DNA of 64,000 nucleotides, taken from positions 190,672,392-190,736,391 of the forward strand of contig OZ024743.1 of the NCBI GenBank assembly GCA_964016885.1, given 5' to 3'. Origin of the DNA: Eledone cirrhosa (taxonomy: Eukaryota > Mollusca > Cephalopoda > Octopoda > Eledonidae). The position numbers were made by a program, and so were the translations under genes. This document shows positions 34,651 to 47,933 of the stretch, in pieces (the stretch's first letter is position 1; every line of letters begins with the position of its first letter). The notes under the pieces are model-generated. The model searched no databases. It worked only from the letters and a program-made list of their open reading frames with translations, and was not told the origin of the DNA.

Positions 34651-36912
34651 AGAATTAAAACACTTGAGTGTGTTGGAGTTAAACACCCTCTTCATATTAT
34701 AGAAATGACAGTAAAGGTATAGCTCAATGTAATTAAACAGTCTTTTGGCTACCATACTATATCTTTCTTCTTAAATATTATATTTTCACTATTAACACCT
34801 TATGAGTTTATATCTGATTATATATTTTATTTTATTTTATTTTATATTATTTTATTTTATTTTATTTTATTTGGATTCTCATTTAGATAATTAACCCCCT
34901 CCCCCCCCCCCCCACACACTTGTCATTCGCCCCTTCAATTATACTATAATTATATTCAATTCCCTTTTATGCCCCTTTCTATTGTATAATACACTATATT
35001 GATTATAATTTTATGCTCCTTCGCATCCTCCATACATTTCTTTTTTCTGTCCCCATTGGCCTACCATAGTTCTATTTAAAGTCTGTTTATTGGATAACGT
35101 TATTCAACTGATAGTAAAGTATTTCATTCTATTCTGGATGTTCTTATTGAGATATCTTAGACTTTGGAGATTTTGATTACTTAAACCATAGCTAATTTTG
35201 TATTGACTTATTATGTATTTTGGATACTTTCAATATTAATTTATTTAATAGGGTTTTTTAGTCATTTATCCGGGTTTGATTCCTAATTTTTTTACTTGTG
35301 ACACCTAAGTAAATATACTTGTTTTTGTTTCTCGATTTCTGGTTGATTCTATTTTACTTATATTTAAATTTTTTTACTACTGTGCGTAGTTTCTGTCTGG
35401 TTCTTATTCACTTATTCACATATGTCTGTCTACCAACCATGTAATTATGTATATTATACTATGTTCATTATTTGATATTGATGTACCCTTATGTTAAATT
35501 TTGTAAATTCTGTAATATGTTTATATTTTTATAATTTTTGTAATGTTTAGATAATACTTATTTATACCAATTGTATAAAAACTTGACCTCCGTCTGTTTT
35601 CTTACAACGGTATAGATATTTTTTCCAGCACAATCTTTTCAACACAATTTAGTTCTGTATGATATTTTTTCTCACCCCCTGTGTGTAACTTTATATGATT
35701 TGTTAAGTTATATGCCAATATATTATAATATTGTTATTATAGTGTTATTGTAATATTTATACTGTTTGTGAAAATTGACCGGATTTTATTAATTATATAT
35801 TTATATAGTATATTATATTTTATATGTTTACTTTTACTCATTTCTTTATCATTTTATACTGTAAATAATATATGTATTATTTTTATTTTTATTTAAACTC
35901 TTAATAGGTGTTAGTTTGGGTTTGTATAGATGGATATGTGTATTGATATATATATATGTATATGTATATGTGTACATATGTATATGTATATGTATGTTTA
36001 TTGGGCCTTTTAATATTATTATCATTATCAATTATATTATATTATATTATATTTAGCACCGTAATTCTCCCTTTATATCACCACTTGTGTTTAGCTTTAG
36101 TTTTTGCATTGTACTATATTTGTAATATGGTTCAAAATGTTATTCACTTCCTTAGCAATTTTTACTTGATAATTTTCCTATGCTTTAATGTATGTATACT
36201 CCATATTCTTCTGAGTTTTGGGCTTGTATTGGCCGATAGTGCTTCTTATAGCTTTACTTGCCCTGATGAGTACTTAATAGGACGAAACATTGTTGGCTAA
36301 TAAAGACTTTTGATGTATTGAAGGCTTCTTTGGTTTATTTCTTAATATATATATATATACTATATTATATTTTGAGAATAAACTCTCAGTCGTTTATAAT
36401 AATCAAGCTCCAAGAAAAGGGGCATTTCAAAATATAATATAGTATATTGCTCCTTAACTGTAGAGCTGATCTTTAATCCCGCATAAACGGCTGTTATTTC
36501 TAGCACCGGGAATGCGAGACGGCTAGTTTGGCCTGGCTACACACGTGTAGTCAGACCTGCAAAATTTGTGATGTGAGATGTACTAATTTTACTGGATTCC
36601 TGTTGATAAGCACAGAAGATTTGGATATTTCACTTTTTATTTCAATTCCATTTCGATTCTCTTTATTTTTCAATTCACATACCACCGTTGCGAAACGGAT
36701 TTAGGTTTCGAGGTTCAAATTCGTCTACAGAACAGGTTTGGATTTTGAAATTTAAATCTGTCCAGGAATCATGGCCGTTGCCAATATAAGCTTGTCTTTA
36801 TTGACTTATATCGAGACAGACAAATTGTATTCACTTTAATTAGTTTATTTCATTAATAGCTAACTTTGTCTGTTGCAATGCAAACACATTTTGTGTTTAT
36901 CATATATTTTAA
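34651..36912. mobile_element. 2.3-kb insertion in the left arm with PLE-like tails
   Basis: Absent from the right arm and bounded by TA tracts (34633-34650, 36917-36931). The left edge read on the minus strand (34651-34710) has GAGGGTGTT, a loop, AACACACTC. A plus-strand tail at 36261-36300 has a hammerhead-like core followed by AATAAAG. The middle is T-rich with a TTTTA pentanucleotide tract (34830-34872) and no coding. 36345-36912 is a further unknown segment after a TA tract. It may be two or more nested non-coding elements. Confidence 0.55.
36261..36300 (+). ncRNA. Hammerhead ribozyme-like core
   Basis: CTGATGAG at 36263-36270 and CGAAAC at 36283-36288 enclose GTAC-TTAATA-GGAC, a 4-bp stem II with one A-G mismatch. 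Spacing and conserved positions match a hammerhead core. Hammerheads are known in terminal repeats of Penelope-like elements. I could not find confident stems I and III or a cleavage-site triplet, so activity is doubtful. Confidence 0.35.
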
Positions 36913-36931
36913 TGTATATATATATATATAT

Positions 36932-37213
36932 ACATCTATGCCATGTCTTTCCTTTATCTCAGTCACAGTTATTAGAATAGATTTTTATATTGTAATTCTT
37001 GTCTATGCATGCTAATGTACTTCCTTCCCTATCTCCTTTTTATGAATCTACACTACCTTTGTCTTCCTAAATACTATGCATACTTAGAACATTTTGAAAT
37101 CTGCTACTAAGGCATTGGAGCAAAACATTAGATTCACATTAAACACACCTATCATTATTTCCCACCTCACACTTTTGTAAGAACATGTAGAGCATCAATA
37201 ATATAAAATATAA
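36932..37213 (+). repeat. Inverted duplication, left arm, inner segment
   Basis: Matches the reverse complement of 39285-39566 with few differences (for example a three-base change near 37046). The match ends at 37213. Unique sequence of unknown function. Confidence 0.88.
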
Positions 37214-39284
37214 AAATTTGGTTATGTTTCTTTAGATCCAGCTATTGCTCTTGCTTTATGGGACTGGGGTCATCCTGTATAGAGCTGACCATGTCCACCA
37301 GAGCCCTCCATTATTGGCATTCGTTTTCACCTCTGTATATCCCCAAAAATCAAAACACTATTAGCTATTAACCAATAATGTTTTTACTTCAAGCCACTAT
37401 TTGTAATTAGCTCTCTCAATATATTAACCCTAATGAAACTATATATTTTTATGCAAATAGCATATTGAAATTATTATTCACTAAACAATTTTATTTTACT
37501 ATTCCTAACAATGTATAACTTTGAACATTTTTTCATTCTCATTTCAGCGAGTATAGTGAAGTCTCTTTTTTGCAGATAAGGTTGTAATAAGCCCCAAACA
37601 TGTCCATAATTGTCTCTTTTACTTTCTCCCAAAATGAAAATAATATTGATTAATAACTAATATTGTTTTTCTGTGAGCATGTAATTGATTCTAGTTAGCT
37701 TTCTTAATGCTCTATACATTGCATATGTGAACACTAAGTTCGCTATCTTTATGTGGATGGTGTATTTAAATAAACATTATTTTTAAAATATAAATGTTAG
37801 AATTTAATATATTAATATCCAGTCCTTTTCTCTTGGGTTCATTTGCACCACCCACCAGTTTCATGACATGAAAATCCTGGGGTATCTTGATTATTGTAGC
37901 AAAACAGTATTTATACTGAGTGAGAAGAGTTATGTAATAAGAGGCAAACGTCTGTTTTCAATCACTTTAATGTCATTTAACTTAAATTTAATCTCTAACT
38001 TTCAGAAATAGCCAAACAAACAACATACTCCTTTCCTATTCTTCACTCCTAAAATATAGGGCATGTGTACATATTCATAAATAAACTGGTTTGTAATATT
38101 TAATAAGAATTTGACTTTGTAAAATTGGGTAGTTAAAGTATTTGTGTTTTTAAGAAATAGCACATTGATGAAGCTAGAATCTAGACCATAATTTAAAACC
38201 CAACTAAAATAAAAGAAACATATTACAAAGCTTTCTTCAATAAAGTTAAACCAAACATTACAAAAAGAGAACTGATTGCAGTCATACATTACTATGAGCA
38301 TAACTCTCCCAGCAATAAATTGAAGTTTGAGATATTTCTGAACCACTCATTTCATTTAAGTAGGTAAATAACAATGGAAAAAACAAATGATATCAATTTA
38401 AATCTATTTTTTTTTATTTCACATTCTACAAATTCCTATTTCTAGCCAGCATTAGCTATGTAACATATTCATAGGTCAGAAAACATTCAGATTTTGAGAC
38501 ATGTTTACATAGTTATACCAAACTTGAGCATCAAGAAGATCTTTTCCTTCTTTTAAGAGATTCTTCTATAAGCAAATTAGACAGAATGAGAAAGAGAAAG
38601 AGAATACCAATAGACACTGAATGACATGAAAATAATAGAAAATCAACTAAAATGTCATATTTGAGTGGCATTTTAATGGAAACATCTTTTCTTCAACCTG
38701 ACACAAGCTACTCCTGTTTTGTGGTGATAGCAAAGAAAGACATTTAGGAGGAGATTTAATCTGAGTTTCTTTGCATTGTTGTTTTACTGTGTCAAAATAG
38801 TTTCATAACTCTTCACTGTGGGAGAGAGAAAATGCATGACAAGAAATAGAAAACAAAAAACCGGGATCAAAGAGAAAAAATTGGAACAGTAAAAAAGATA
38901 GGGCTAGAAAGACAGAAGAGAGAGAAGTGGGGAGGATGGTGGTTAGGAATGCACTAGAAATACCACAAGGAAAAGAGAAGTTGAAAGCTGTCCAGAAAAA
39001 TACAAGCAACAAAGAAATAGAAAATAAAAGCAGATACAGGGAGATGCATTAAGAACAAAGAGAGAGAATTATAAATGATGGGAAAATAGGTTATAATACT
39101 AAACAGATATAAAATAAAACAATTGAATTTTGACTCCTTTGTGAAAACTATATTTTCTAATGGCGATCACAAAAAAAGCAAATGTTTGCTCTTCATCAAT
39201 ATGAATAAGATTTCTTAAAATTTAGATGATATCCTTGAACAAGCAGTGAATACCTGATGTCAATTCCTACAATGACCACATTAT
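37214..39284. other. Spacer of the inverted duplication
   Basis: About 2.07 kb of single-copy-looking AT-rich sequence between the arms. I see no gene, RNA or known repeat. Confidence 0.6.
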
Positions 39285-39608
39285 TATATTTTATATTATT
39301 GATGCTCTATATGTCCTTACAAAAGTGTGAGGTGGGAAATAATGATAGGTGTGTTTAATGTGAATCTAATGTTTTGCTCCAATGCCTTAGTAGCAGATTT
39401 CAAAATGTTCTAAGTATGCATAGTATTTAGGAAGACAAAGGTAGTGTCATAAAAAGGAGATAGGGAAGGAAGTACATTAGCATGCATAGACAAGAATTAC
39501 AATATAAAAATCTATTCTAATAACTGTGACTGAGATAAAGGAAAGACATGGCATAGATGTATATGTATATATATACCCCCTCCCCCACTCTCACCAAGCG
39601 TGAAGCTA

Positions 39609-39795
39609 ATAATTGTTTCTATTTTCGGCACAAGGCCAGCAATTACCCAGTACATTACTGGTACTTTATTTTATCGACCCCATGAGGATGAAAGGCAAAG
39701 TTAACCTTGGCGGGATTTGAACTCAGACTGTAAAGGAGCGTAACTATATGATACAAAGCATGGCATCCAACCTTCTACCTATACTGCCAATCTTC
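39609..39795 (-). mobile_element. tRNA-derived SINE in the right arm
   Basis: Reverse-complement partner of the SINE at 34400-34583. The tail TAGAAACAATTATT is better preserved here. Confidence 0.88.
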
Positions 39796-39864
39796 TGCCA
39801 TAATAATACCATATAACATTTACTCCTCCGTTTGTTTGTTTTTTTGTTTTCTGTTATTTCGAAC

Positions 39865-39911
<47 letters not shown>

Positions 39912-40264
39912 CATCCATCAGTTCCAATGACATGTGTCTAGTTTGATCAAAGGACTCTGAGGATAGTTGACATCCTGTTTGTTCTGGAGGAAATCCACCT
40001 GCTGACTCATCCATTTACCTCCTCCAACTTTTACTTATTAATAGCTATTATCATCACAGTACCTCAAATCCCCCCCCTCTCACCCTATACATTGCTCTGT
40101 CAATTGCCACACCCCACAACTATTTTCATACACACATTATCCTTCTCTCTTCCAGCCAAGGAAATATGCATATTTGACATGTTTACTTATCTATATGCTA
40201 AAAATGTGTAAATTCATATAGTCTCAGTTAATTCTATTATATGTACTCAGATATAAATTTATCA

Positions 40265-40267
<3 letters not shown>

Positions 40268-40310
<43 letters not shown>
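40268..40310. repeat. (TA)n tract in the right arm
   Basis: Equivalent of the 110-bp tract at 28079-28188. Confidence 0.95.
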
Positions 40311-40729
40311 AATAAACAGGGCCTGTGTAGCTGCTGAATAAGGTGTACTTATAAAAAGAGGAAAGCAAGAACGGGAGAACATTTTGCTTCATTAGTTGTC
40401 TGCTGGGGGTCTTGGACATTTCAACGCATTAAAGATAATATGTCTCACCTCAGTGAATCAATAACCCAAGGAAGTTATTGGGAAAAAAGAGGGAAAAATA
40501 TAGTACCAGAAGGGAAAAAGGAAAAAAACAGCGAAAAAAAATGGGAAACAAGAAACCAAAAAGGGAAACCCGAAGCACATATGTGTGAGCAACTCAGAGA
40601 GAGAAAGAAAAATGAAAGTCAACATCAATTACTGAACATAAGTTCGAGATTTGTGTGGGCGTGTGTGTGTGTGTGTGTGTTGGTATGTGAGTCAGCGTTT
40701 AGAGTTCTTGTCATGAGTTAATTTCCCAG

Positions 40730-40810
40730 ACAGAGCATTGCTTCCTTGAGCAAGATGCTTTATTTCACTATGCTCCTATCCACACAGCTGGCAAAAATGA
40801 ATTATGCCTA
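40730..40810 (+). mobile_element. Fragment of the second SINE type
   Basis: CTTGAGCAAGATGCTTTATT followed by CACTATGCTCC matches the internal body after box B of 41000-41280. No head or tail remains. Confidence 0.4.
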
Positions 40811-40999
40811 TAATTTAAGGGGTGAGCCTTGTCACAAATGCGTCATACTCAATCTTTCAAAGAACTACATTATGGGTGTTTGTATTTATAGTCTGCTCAG
40901 CCACCTACATATTTATTCTATGATTAAGCAGTTCCAATGATTGAATCAACTGGAGCACTCATTAGCAGAAATGGTGGTGGTCGACAACATTTTACGTGG

Positions 41000-41281
41000 A
41001 GACACGTGGCCTAGTAGTAAGGGTGTTGGACTTACGATTATAATGTTGTGGGTTCAATTGCTGGTTGTGTGTTGTGATCTTGAGCAAAACACTTCATTTT
41101 ACGTTGCTCCAGTATACTTAGCTGAATATGAGTACTTGCAATAGCTGGGGGGTTAACCCTGCAATGGACTGGCATCCTTTCCAAGGAGCAGTCTTGTATT
41201 CTCAGTTGCTTGATGCCATGAAACCGGGATAAGCACTATCCGAATGAGCCTTCTGGCTTAAGACTGACTTTAGACTTTAGA
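41000..41281 (+). mobile_element. tRNA-derived SINE, second type, best copy
   Basis: Box A-like GTGGCCTAGTAGTAAGGGTG, box B-like GGGTTCAATTGC, body with CTTGAGCAAAACACTTCATT and a 3' part with GGATAAGCACTATCC. The tail repeats GACTTTAGAC. It matches 6527-6800 in the opposite orientation. Confidence 0.8.
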
Positions 41282-41297
41282 CAACAACATATTACAT

Positions 41298-41334
41298 GCT
41301 ATATATATATGTATATATATATATATATATATAT
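41298..41334. repeat. (TA)n tract
   Basis: Short TA array with one ATG interruption. Confidence 0.9.
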
Positions 41335-41453
41335 CATAATGTTATGCTTTGAGAGAATCATACTGTTAATAAAAACAGACTCATCAGTTGAGTTTCATTT
41401 TTGTTTTATTATTGGTCATGTAAAGCCTGTGTGATTAAATCAGTAACCATTAT

Positions 41454-41642
41454 GTGGATTGGCAGTATCGGTAGAGGGTCGGGCGCCATGCTTTGATGCA
41501 TTGAGTTACAGCCCTTGCCATTCTGAGTTCAAATCCTGCCAAAGTTAACTTTGCCTTTCATCCTTACGGGGGTTGATAAAATAAAGTACCAGTAATGCAC
41601 TGGGTAATGGATGGCCTTGTGCCAAAAGTAGAAACAATTATT
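41454..41642 (+). mobile_element. tRNA-derived SINE, full length
   Basis: GTGGATTGGCAGTATCGGTA head, GAGTTCAAATCC box B, tail TAGAAACAATTATTA. ATTATTGGTCATGTAA upstream (41409) and ATTATTAGTCATGTAA after the tail suggest a target duplication with about 30 bp of extra 5' sequence. Confidence 0.88.
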
Positions 41643-41824
41643 AGTCATGTAACTAATCCATTCATCGTTTGGTGTAATAACCAGACAAAAAGTACCCAGT
41701 CCCCTTCATATGATGGTAGTGCTGGTGCCATGTAAAAAAAAATCCAGTCCTCCTTAATTATTATTTTTGTCATAAATACTTTTTAAATGGATCATGATGT
41801 TAAATATATTGTTGATTCTTTATG

Positions 41825-42700
41825 GTGAGACAAGTAGGAGTTCATCAGTGTTAGGTTCTTAGCCTACTCTTACTCATTATAGTTCTCCAAGCCATAACAG
41901 AGGTGTTTAAGACTGGCTACTCATGGGAACTTCTTTATGCTGACAATCTGTTACTTATAGCAGAATCCGTAGAGGAGCTAGAGAATAAATTCTGGCTGTG
42001 GAAACAGCAGTTGGAATCAAGGGGACTGAGAGTGAACCTAGCAAAGACTAAAGTGTTGATAAGTAGGAAAGAGGACCAGACTCTAATTCCATCAGAGAAA
42101 TGGCCATGCTCGATATGTATAAAAGGAGTTGGGATAAACTCTATAGAATGTACACAATGGAGATCTTGGGTACACAAGAGGTGTAGTGGGATAGCAGGCA
42201 AACTAACTGGAAAGGAAAACTTCATGTGTAGTAGATGTTCAGGGAAAATTGATAGTAGCAATGTCAGTGATAGGCACATTCTTCAAATGCAGGTAGGATC
42301 TATAGAGGTGGTTGATAGCTTCCGATATCTAGCAAGGGAAGGGGATGCCATAGTATCTAAATTAAGGACAGGATGGAAGATATTCAGGGAGCTGCTTCCT
42401 CTGTTGAGAACGGAAGGTTTCTCCCTATGAACGAAAGTTCGGTTGTATGATGCCTGTGTGAGATGCGTGATGCTGCATGGTAGTGAGACATCGGCAGCAA
42501 CTGTGGAGGATATTCAAAGGCTGGAGAGAAATGAAGCAAGCATGCTCTGATAGATGTGCATGAACGACAAAGCATGGATGAGTTGAGAGTGAAATGGTGT
42601 ATAAGAGGGATAAACTGTAGTGTGTGGGAGAGAAGACAGTGTTGGTATGGACATGTGACGTGCCTGAAGGATGACCGCTGGGTAAAGAAATACACACATT
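41825..42700 (+). pseudogene. RTE-type LINE fragment, RT end and zinc finger
   Basis: It starts at a decayed motif B (RQVGVHQC), then an open frame 41903-42430. That frame covers ELLYADN (motif C with the second catalytic Asp changed to Asn), the thumb, a PHD-like finger with one cysteine lost (CTQWRSWVHKRC) and VDSFRYL. Beyond 42430 it continues with stops (RLYDAC, MLHGSE). It is closely related to 30170-30800. The 3' end fades at about 42700 without a GAT tail. Confidence 0.82.
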
Positions 42701-43085
42701 ACATTTTAGATAGTTAGAGAGATGATGGGTGAGTGAGTGTTGAAGTAGTGTTTCACTCTCTCTATATAGATAATATGAGGGATGATAGATAGATATGTAC
42801 ATACAGAAAAGAGGTAGTGAGAGAGAGAGAGAAAGTGGGTATGAGTGAGGTAAGAGCAGCTGACAACAAACGTTTTAGTTAGTTAGAGAGAGGAGGAGGT
42901 GGTTTGGGTGAGAGGTATAGTCTTTCCCTTGATAGCATAATGGAGGAAGAGACAGTATTTGTGTGCTAGAAATAGTAGTAAATTCTCCTTCACCCCACTC
43001 CCCACACCACTCCACTTTTGGAAAATGATTTTGCACTTAGTTGGATGGAGATCAGATAAGTTGAAAACACATGAAAAACCTTCAT
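42701..43085. repeat. Purine-rich degenerate tandem
   Basis: Two diverged units of about 180 bp share TTTTAGATAGTTAGAGAGA-like and GGGTGAG blocks (42705 and 42872). GA microsatellite patches lie at 42815-42835. No coding is seen. Confidence 0.5.
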
Positions 43086-43110
43086 TATTATCAATCTTAT
43101 TGATGGATTA

Positions 43111-43299
43111 GGTGGATTGGCAGTATCGGTAGAGGGTCGGACGCCATGCTTTGTAGCACAGTTACATCCCTTTATAAACTGAGTTCAAATCCCGCCGAGG
43201 TTAACTTTGCCTTTCATCCTTACAGGGTCGATAAAATAAAGTACCAGTAATACACTGGGATAATTGCTGGTCTTGTGCCAAAAAGTAGAAACAATTATT
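43111..43299 (+). mobile_element. tRNA-derived SINE, full length
   Basis: Canonical head, box B and tail. TTATTATCAATC occurs about 20 bp upstream of the head and again at the tail, consistent with a target duplication. Confidence 0.88.
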
Positions 43300-46200
43300 A
43301 TCAATCGTATTTAGTGATATTAGCAGTCAATGTACAAACAAACTCCCTTTTTATAAGGATATAGATGTATCTTCAATAATCTTGTTCTATACTTCTTTAT
43401 GGTTATGTAAAATATTAGGCTTTAAGGAACTAAAGTACCATATTCTTTAAGAGAATTGATGTTATAATGTTCACTTCAAGTACACATATAAGTTTCGAGA
43501 ATACACTAAAGCTCTACTCCATAAATCTTGTTTCCCCATAAAAATCCTTTAAATATTTCAACTGCTGAGTCACCACAAAACATATTTGGTTAGAAATGTT
43601 TTACTTTATCTAAAAATTTGCCTAGAAGGAATGATTTGTTTTATATAAAATTTCAATCGATGGAAGTCTAGCTTTGTGCTAAATTGCTGTGTACAATTTT
43701 GGAAAAGAATCTTTACATTAAATAAAATCCTTTAATGTTACTATTGTAAGAGAATAAATATATTGTGTATTTCATTCTAATTGATATAAAAGTTGAATAC
43801 AAAACAGATTTTTGCAAGACATCTCCACAACAATGTCATGTAGTTCTGATTAGTCAGCAGTTGTTAGCGGAAAAAATATTAAAGTGAGGAAGCTATTTGG
43901 GTATTTTTGAGATAACTATTATGAAATAACAATTGAAATTTTAAATAAACTTGTTCCTGTTGAAGGAAAAAAAGTATCCATAATACTTTACAATGGTATA
44001 AAGTAATCCTTCAAAAATGTATTCCTTTCAAGAGGTAAAATTCCACAAATAAAACTATTTCTATTTTGTCTTTGAAAATATTACCTACATTTTGAGAGTA
44101 TTACTAGTGTTATTATATTGATTTTTTTATATTGATCTTTTTTTCAGTTTTATCTTTTTATTTACAACATGTATTTATTTAGTTCTTCCTTTTATATAGT
44201 TTTTCTATTTTCTTTGTTCTTCAGAATTTGACAATGTTAGATCTAAAGATAATCCGATTATTCATACTTGGATATAATGCTATCACATATCTTTGACTGT
44301 TTCCAGGGAAGAGAAGCATAGCTAAAGGTTATTGTTTCTATCTGTCAGTGGGCTGGCAGCCTTGATTCCTTGTATAGAAATCAACGTTAATCTTTAGCTG
44401 TATAAAATGAAATTTTCAAATTTTCCTTCGATATTAAAATAAATGTATGTTCCAGTGAGTATTACATTTATTTAGTATGTACAATATATAAATGATAACT
44501 AAGGTTGTGGAATGGAATATCATAGTTATAGTAGTTGTTTCCTCTTGAATAATTCCATTTAACAGCTGAAATTACAGTTCTTCAAGTCTCTTTCTAAATA
44601 CAGAAACTTCAACTAAATATTACCTATTTACTGAACTTTAAGCATGGAGTTTTGATTTCTGAAGATTATTTGAGAAGAGTCAGACACTTCTAGCTTTATA
44701 TTGGATGACTGATACAGATACTTCATTTAAGATTCCTGAGTTTCCCTTTCTGTTGATAGATTTTTAATAAGATAGAATCAAATATCTCTGCAAAACTCAT
44801 ATGCTTTTTGTCATGCTCACATACACATCATAATAACAAAATGTATGCTACAGTGAATATACATCTATGAAATACTAACTTCAAGAACACTAAGGAACAC
44901 CACATTTTCAAAACGATTACCAATCACCAGTGTATAAATAAAAAATGTAAAGACATAACAAACTCTTTCAACTCTTTTTATAAAATTAAAGTTGCATTTC
45001 ATTCAAGAAATTATTTGCCCAAGGCTTGATATGCATAGCTGGCAAATGTTATTCATTACCAGTAAGGAATTAATTACTTTACATCATTCACACAGGAAAA
45101 GCAGGGAAAACTGTTATTGTCAATAAATTTTGTGGCTGCCACTTGCAGAAGAAAGATTAGTATTTAAAAGCTGTGCAGTGATGTGTCGTAGTTGTTGATG
45201 ACCATCCTCATTACCATCATCATCATCAGCAGTCTCAAAGGCAACAATAATTCAAAGACATCGTAGCTCACATTGTAGTATTACAAAATATTGCAGCATA
45301 TATCCTTCTTTGTACCCCCAGACGAGGGAACCTCTACTTTATATTGCAAAATTCTAGAATTAGCAGCCAATTCTCCCTCAAGTTACATACAAGCATCTTA
45401 AAATAGACACATTAGATTATGCAATCCAATATATATACAAAAAAGTCAGGGCCAGAATACATTTTATCATCTGTTTATTCCATTAGGGTTGCCCTTGCGA
45501 TAAACACAAACCAAAAACTTACTTGACTCAAACATAACATTGCACATCGAAGAAATTATAATTACTTCAACCTTCGACCCATGCCAACCATGAATAATCT
45601 TATGTTCTCCACACCCATAAATCATAGTTATGCTGGATTGCACAATTATCTGTTTTTAGTTGTCAGCATTCTGCATTAAAAAAGAAAAATAGAGACAAAG
45701 AAACAAAATGATAAAAAAATTACTTGCTGGTCTTAGTGAAATTTTAATGTTACAGATCAGATTATAAAACATCTATAGCAAAGATAACAAACGTCTGAAA
45801 CTTTAGGAAAAACTGCCAGAAATGATATCTGAAAAGAAACATTGCTGTATAATTAATGAATATATATTTAGCTGGCATTACACAGAATTCAACATATGTG
45901 GATTTTTCTTTACTTTTAAGGATTTTCACAGTTCAATAAGCCAGTCTTTATGTTCTCATTCTGTGATATTATAGGAATCTGAGTTAAATATGTCCTACTT
46001 GATGGAATACCAAATTACTGCAGGCAATTTTTATCATGGAAAACTTTGCATTACATACAAAAAAACATCACTAATCAATTTTGGATTAGAATTTTCACTC
46101 CATGCCAAAAAACACACCATCAATTTTCAAGCACTGCAAACGTTTATAGTGATTATTTACACTACCAACATGCAGCTAGCGGTTCTGTGCCACTATGAGT

Positions 46201-46765
46201 TACCTTTTTGATAATGAATGATGATAATTTAACAAATTTATTGTTTGAACATGGATCTTCACAAATATTGCTTATGCAAAAATTCTAGTGTGGGCATATT
46301 TGAACTCAAGGATATGTCCTTCCTCTGTGAACAAAAATGTTTTGATCATGGGGGTGTTATAGACAGTATGTTATAGGATTCACATCCCATCACTACTGTT
46401 TCATGTTGTCCCTGACAAAGACAATGAATTGGGTTAATCTTACAGTTTTAGTCTGTTTAGCTATATAAATATAATAATGATGTCATCAGCAAAGTCACTT
46501 TAAACTGTACAAGTGATTTGTTAACTTGTGTTACTGGGTTCATGTCTTATGTACATGTTGAAAAAAATGTTATGGGAACAATGAACCTATCTCTTAATGT
46601 TATTCATCATCTTAGTTTTGCACTAGAGACTCTTCTTTCCTCTCACAAGAAAGGGTCAGAATGAGATATGTATGTATGTGTATGTATGGGTGTGCATGCA
46701 TGTGTGTATATACATAGATATATATATTTGTGTGTGTGTGTGTGTTTGTGTGTGTATCTATATAT
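43300..46765. other. Anonymous AT-rich sequence, 3.4 kb
   Basis: The longest stretch in the window without recognisable repeats or coding. It contains a small CATCATCATCAG patch (45215) and TG tracts near 46670-46755. It may be intron or intergenic DNA. Confidence 0.55.
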
Positions 46766-47933
46766 CATCATAATTTAATTTTCCATGCTACCATGACTTA
46801 GATGGGTGGTCACATTTGAGGTAAGTCAGGTTAGGTTTCTGGCTTGGGTTCTATGGCTGGAAACACTTCATAATACCAACCACATTTACAGTGTGAACTA
46901 GGTGCTTTTTGTCATGACACCTACATGGCGACTTTACAGTGTGGATTGGGTGCTTTTGTTGTGATATCAACTCGAACACTTTAGAGTGTGGATTGGGCAC
47001 TTTTGTAATGTCACTTTACAACCTGTGTGTATGGGAAGACAGATCTTCTACATAACACCAAAGATCTCGATCACCATTGAGAGGTGGAATTGTGCAAGGT
47101 CAGCTTTTATCACCTCATCTGAGATCTTCTTACTTTATAGCTTCCATCATCGTTCAACACCCTGCCCATTTTTATACAGCTTTCATCCTTCATACACATC
47201 ATATGCAATCTCCTCTCCTGCACACTACATCTCATTGCTCTCAGTTTCTCTCTCAGTTCACTTCTGCTTTGTCATTCATGTATATTACTATTAAATATCC
47301 ATCAAAGCATGGAAGCTTAATTTCTTTCCAATCTTCACAAGACATCTGAACACAGCACCCAGATCTCATTACCATGCAACATTGCTGTTTGTATGCATCA
47401 TACAATCTGCCTTTCATTTTGAAAGAAAAAATTATTTTTTAATTAGCAGTGGTAAAAGAACTTTTTCCATCCCATTTTTACTCTGGCTACTGCACTTTCA
47501 GAACACCCTCCTCCACTACTAATTTGGTCACCCAGATAACAAAAACTGTTGACTATTTTCATAGAACCCCCTGGAAATTTGAAGGAACTAGTATCCTGTG
47601 GGCTCTTGTTACTTACTGCACCTGTGCATTGGCCACATATAAAACCTACATACTTTGATGGCCTGCCTGTGAACCCACTACATCTCTTGTGTACCTGTAG
47701 CGTGCATTTGGGACATAGGATGGAATTTCTACCTACTCATTTCCTGCAAACTGAGCAAGGCCATTTCCCTTAGGGACTTGGACCCTATTTACCTTTCTAC
47801 ATACTAGGACTATAATCTTTGACAAGTTTATTTTAAGACCTTTGATTCTAGATAATGGAATGAGGGGCTCTATCAAAAGCTTTCTCTGGGTTAATTCTTG
47901 GACCAGGAATACCACAAATCGACAACCTGAGCT
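46766..47933 (-). pseudogene. RTE LINE subfamily 2, core-deleted copy
   Basis: On the minus strand the 5' part joins a decayed motif A (RKLLIEPLIP, for EKAFDRAP) directly to the thumb (KGLKINLSKI), so motifs B and C are deleted. Further on are a decayed finger, the C-terminal region and a 3' region with 40-bp repeats (46880-47020), ending at an ATC-like patch near 46766. It resembles 14233-15483 more than 28541-31190. Confidence 0.72.

Larger units (their letters stand above)
39285..40727 (-). repeat. Inverted duplication, right arm (compact)
   Basis: Continuous 1.44-kb partner of the three left-arm segments: 39285-39566, 39576-39865 and 39905-40727. It has TA tracts at the positions (39567-39575, 39866-39908) where the left arm carries the 2.3-kb and 5.7-kb insertion blocks. 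It therefore shows the uninterrupted state. Confidence 0.88.

Noticed and set aside
38002..38346. 114-codon minus-strand frame in the spacer of the inverted duplication
   Set aside because: AT-rich composition with F/Y/I-rich translation, no domain, no splice context that stands out.
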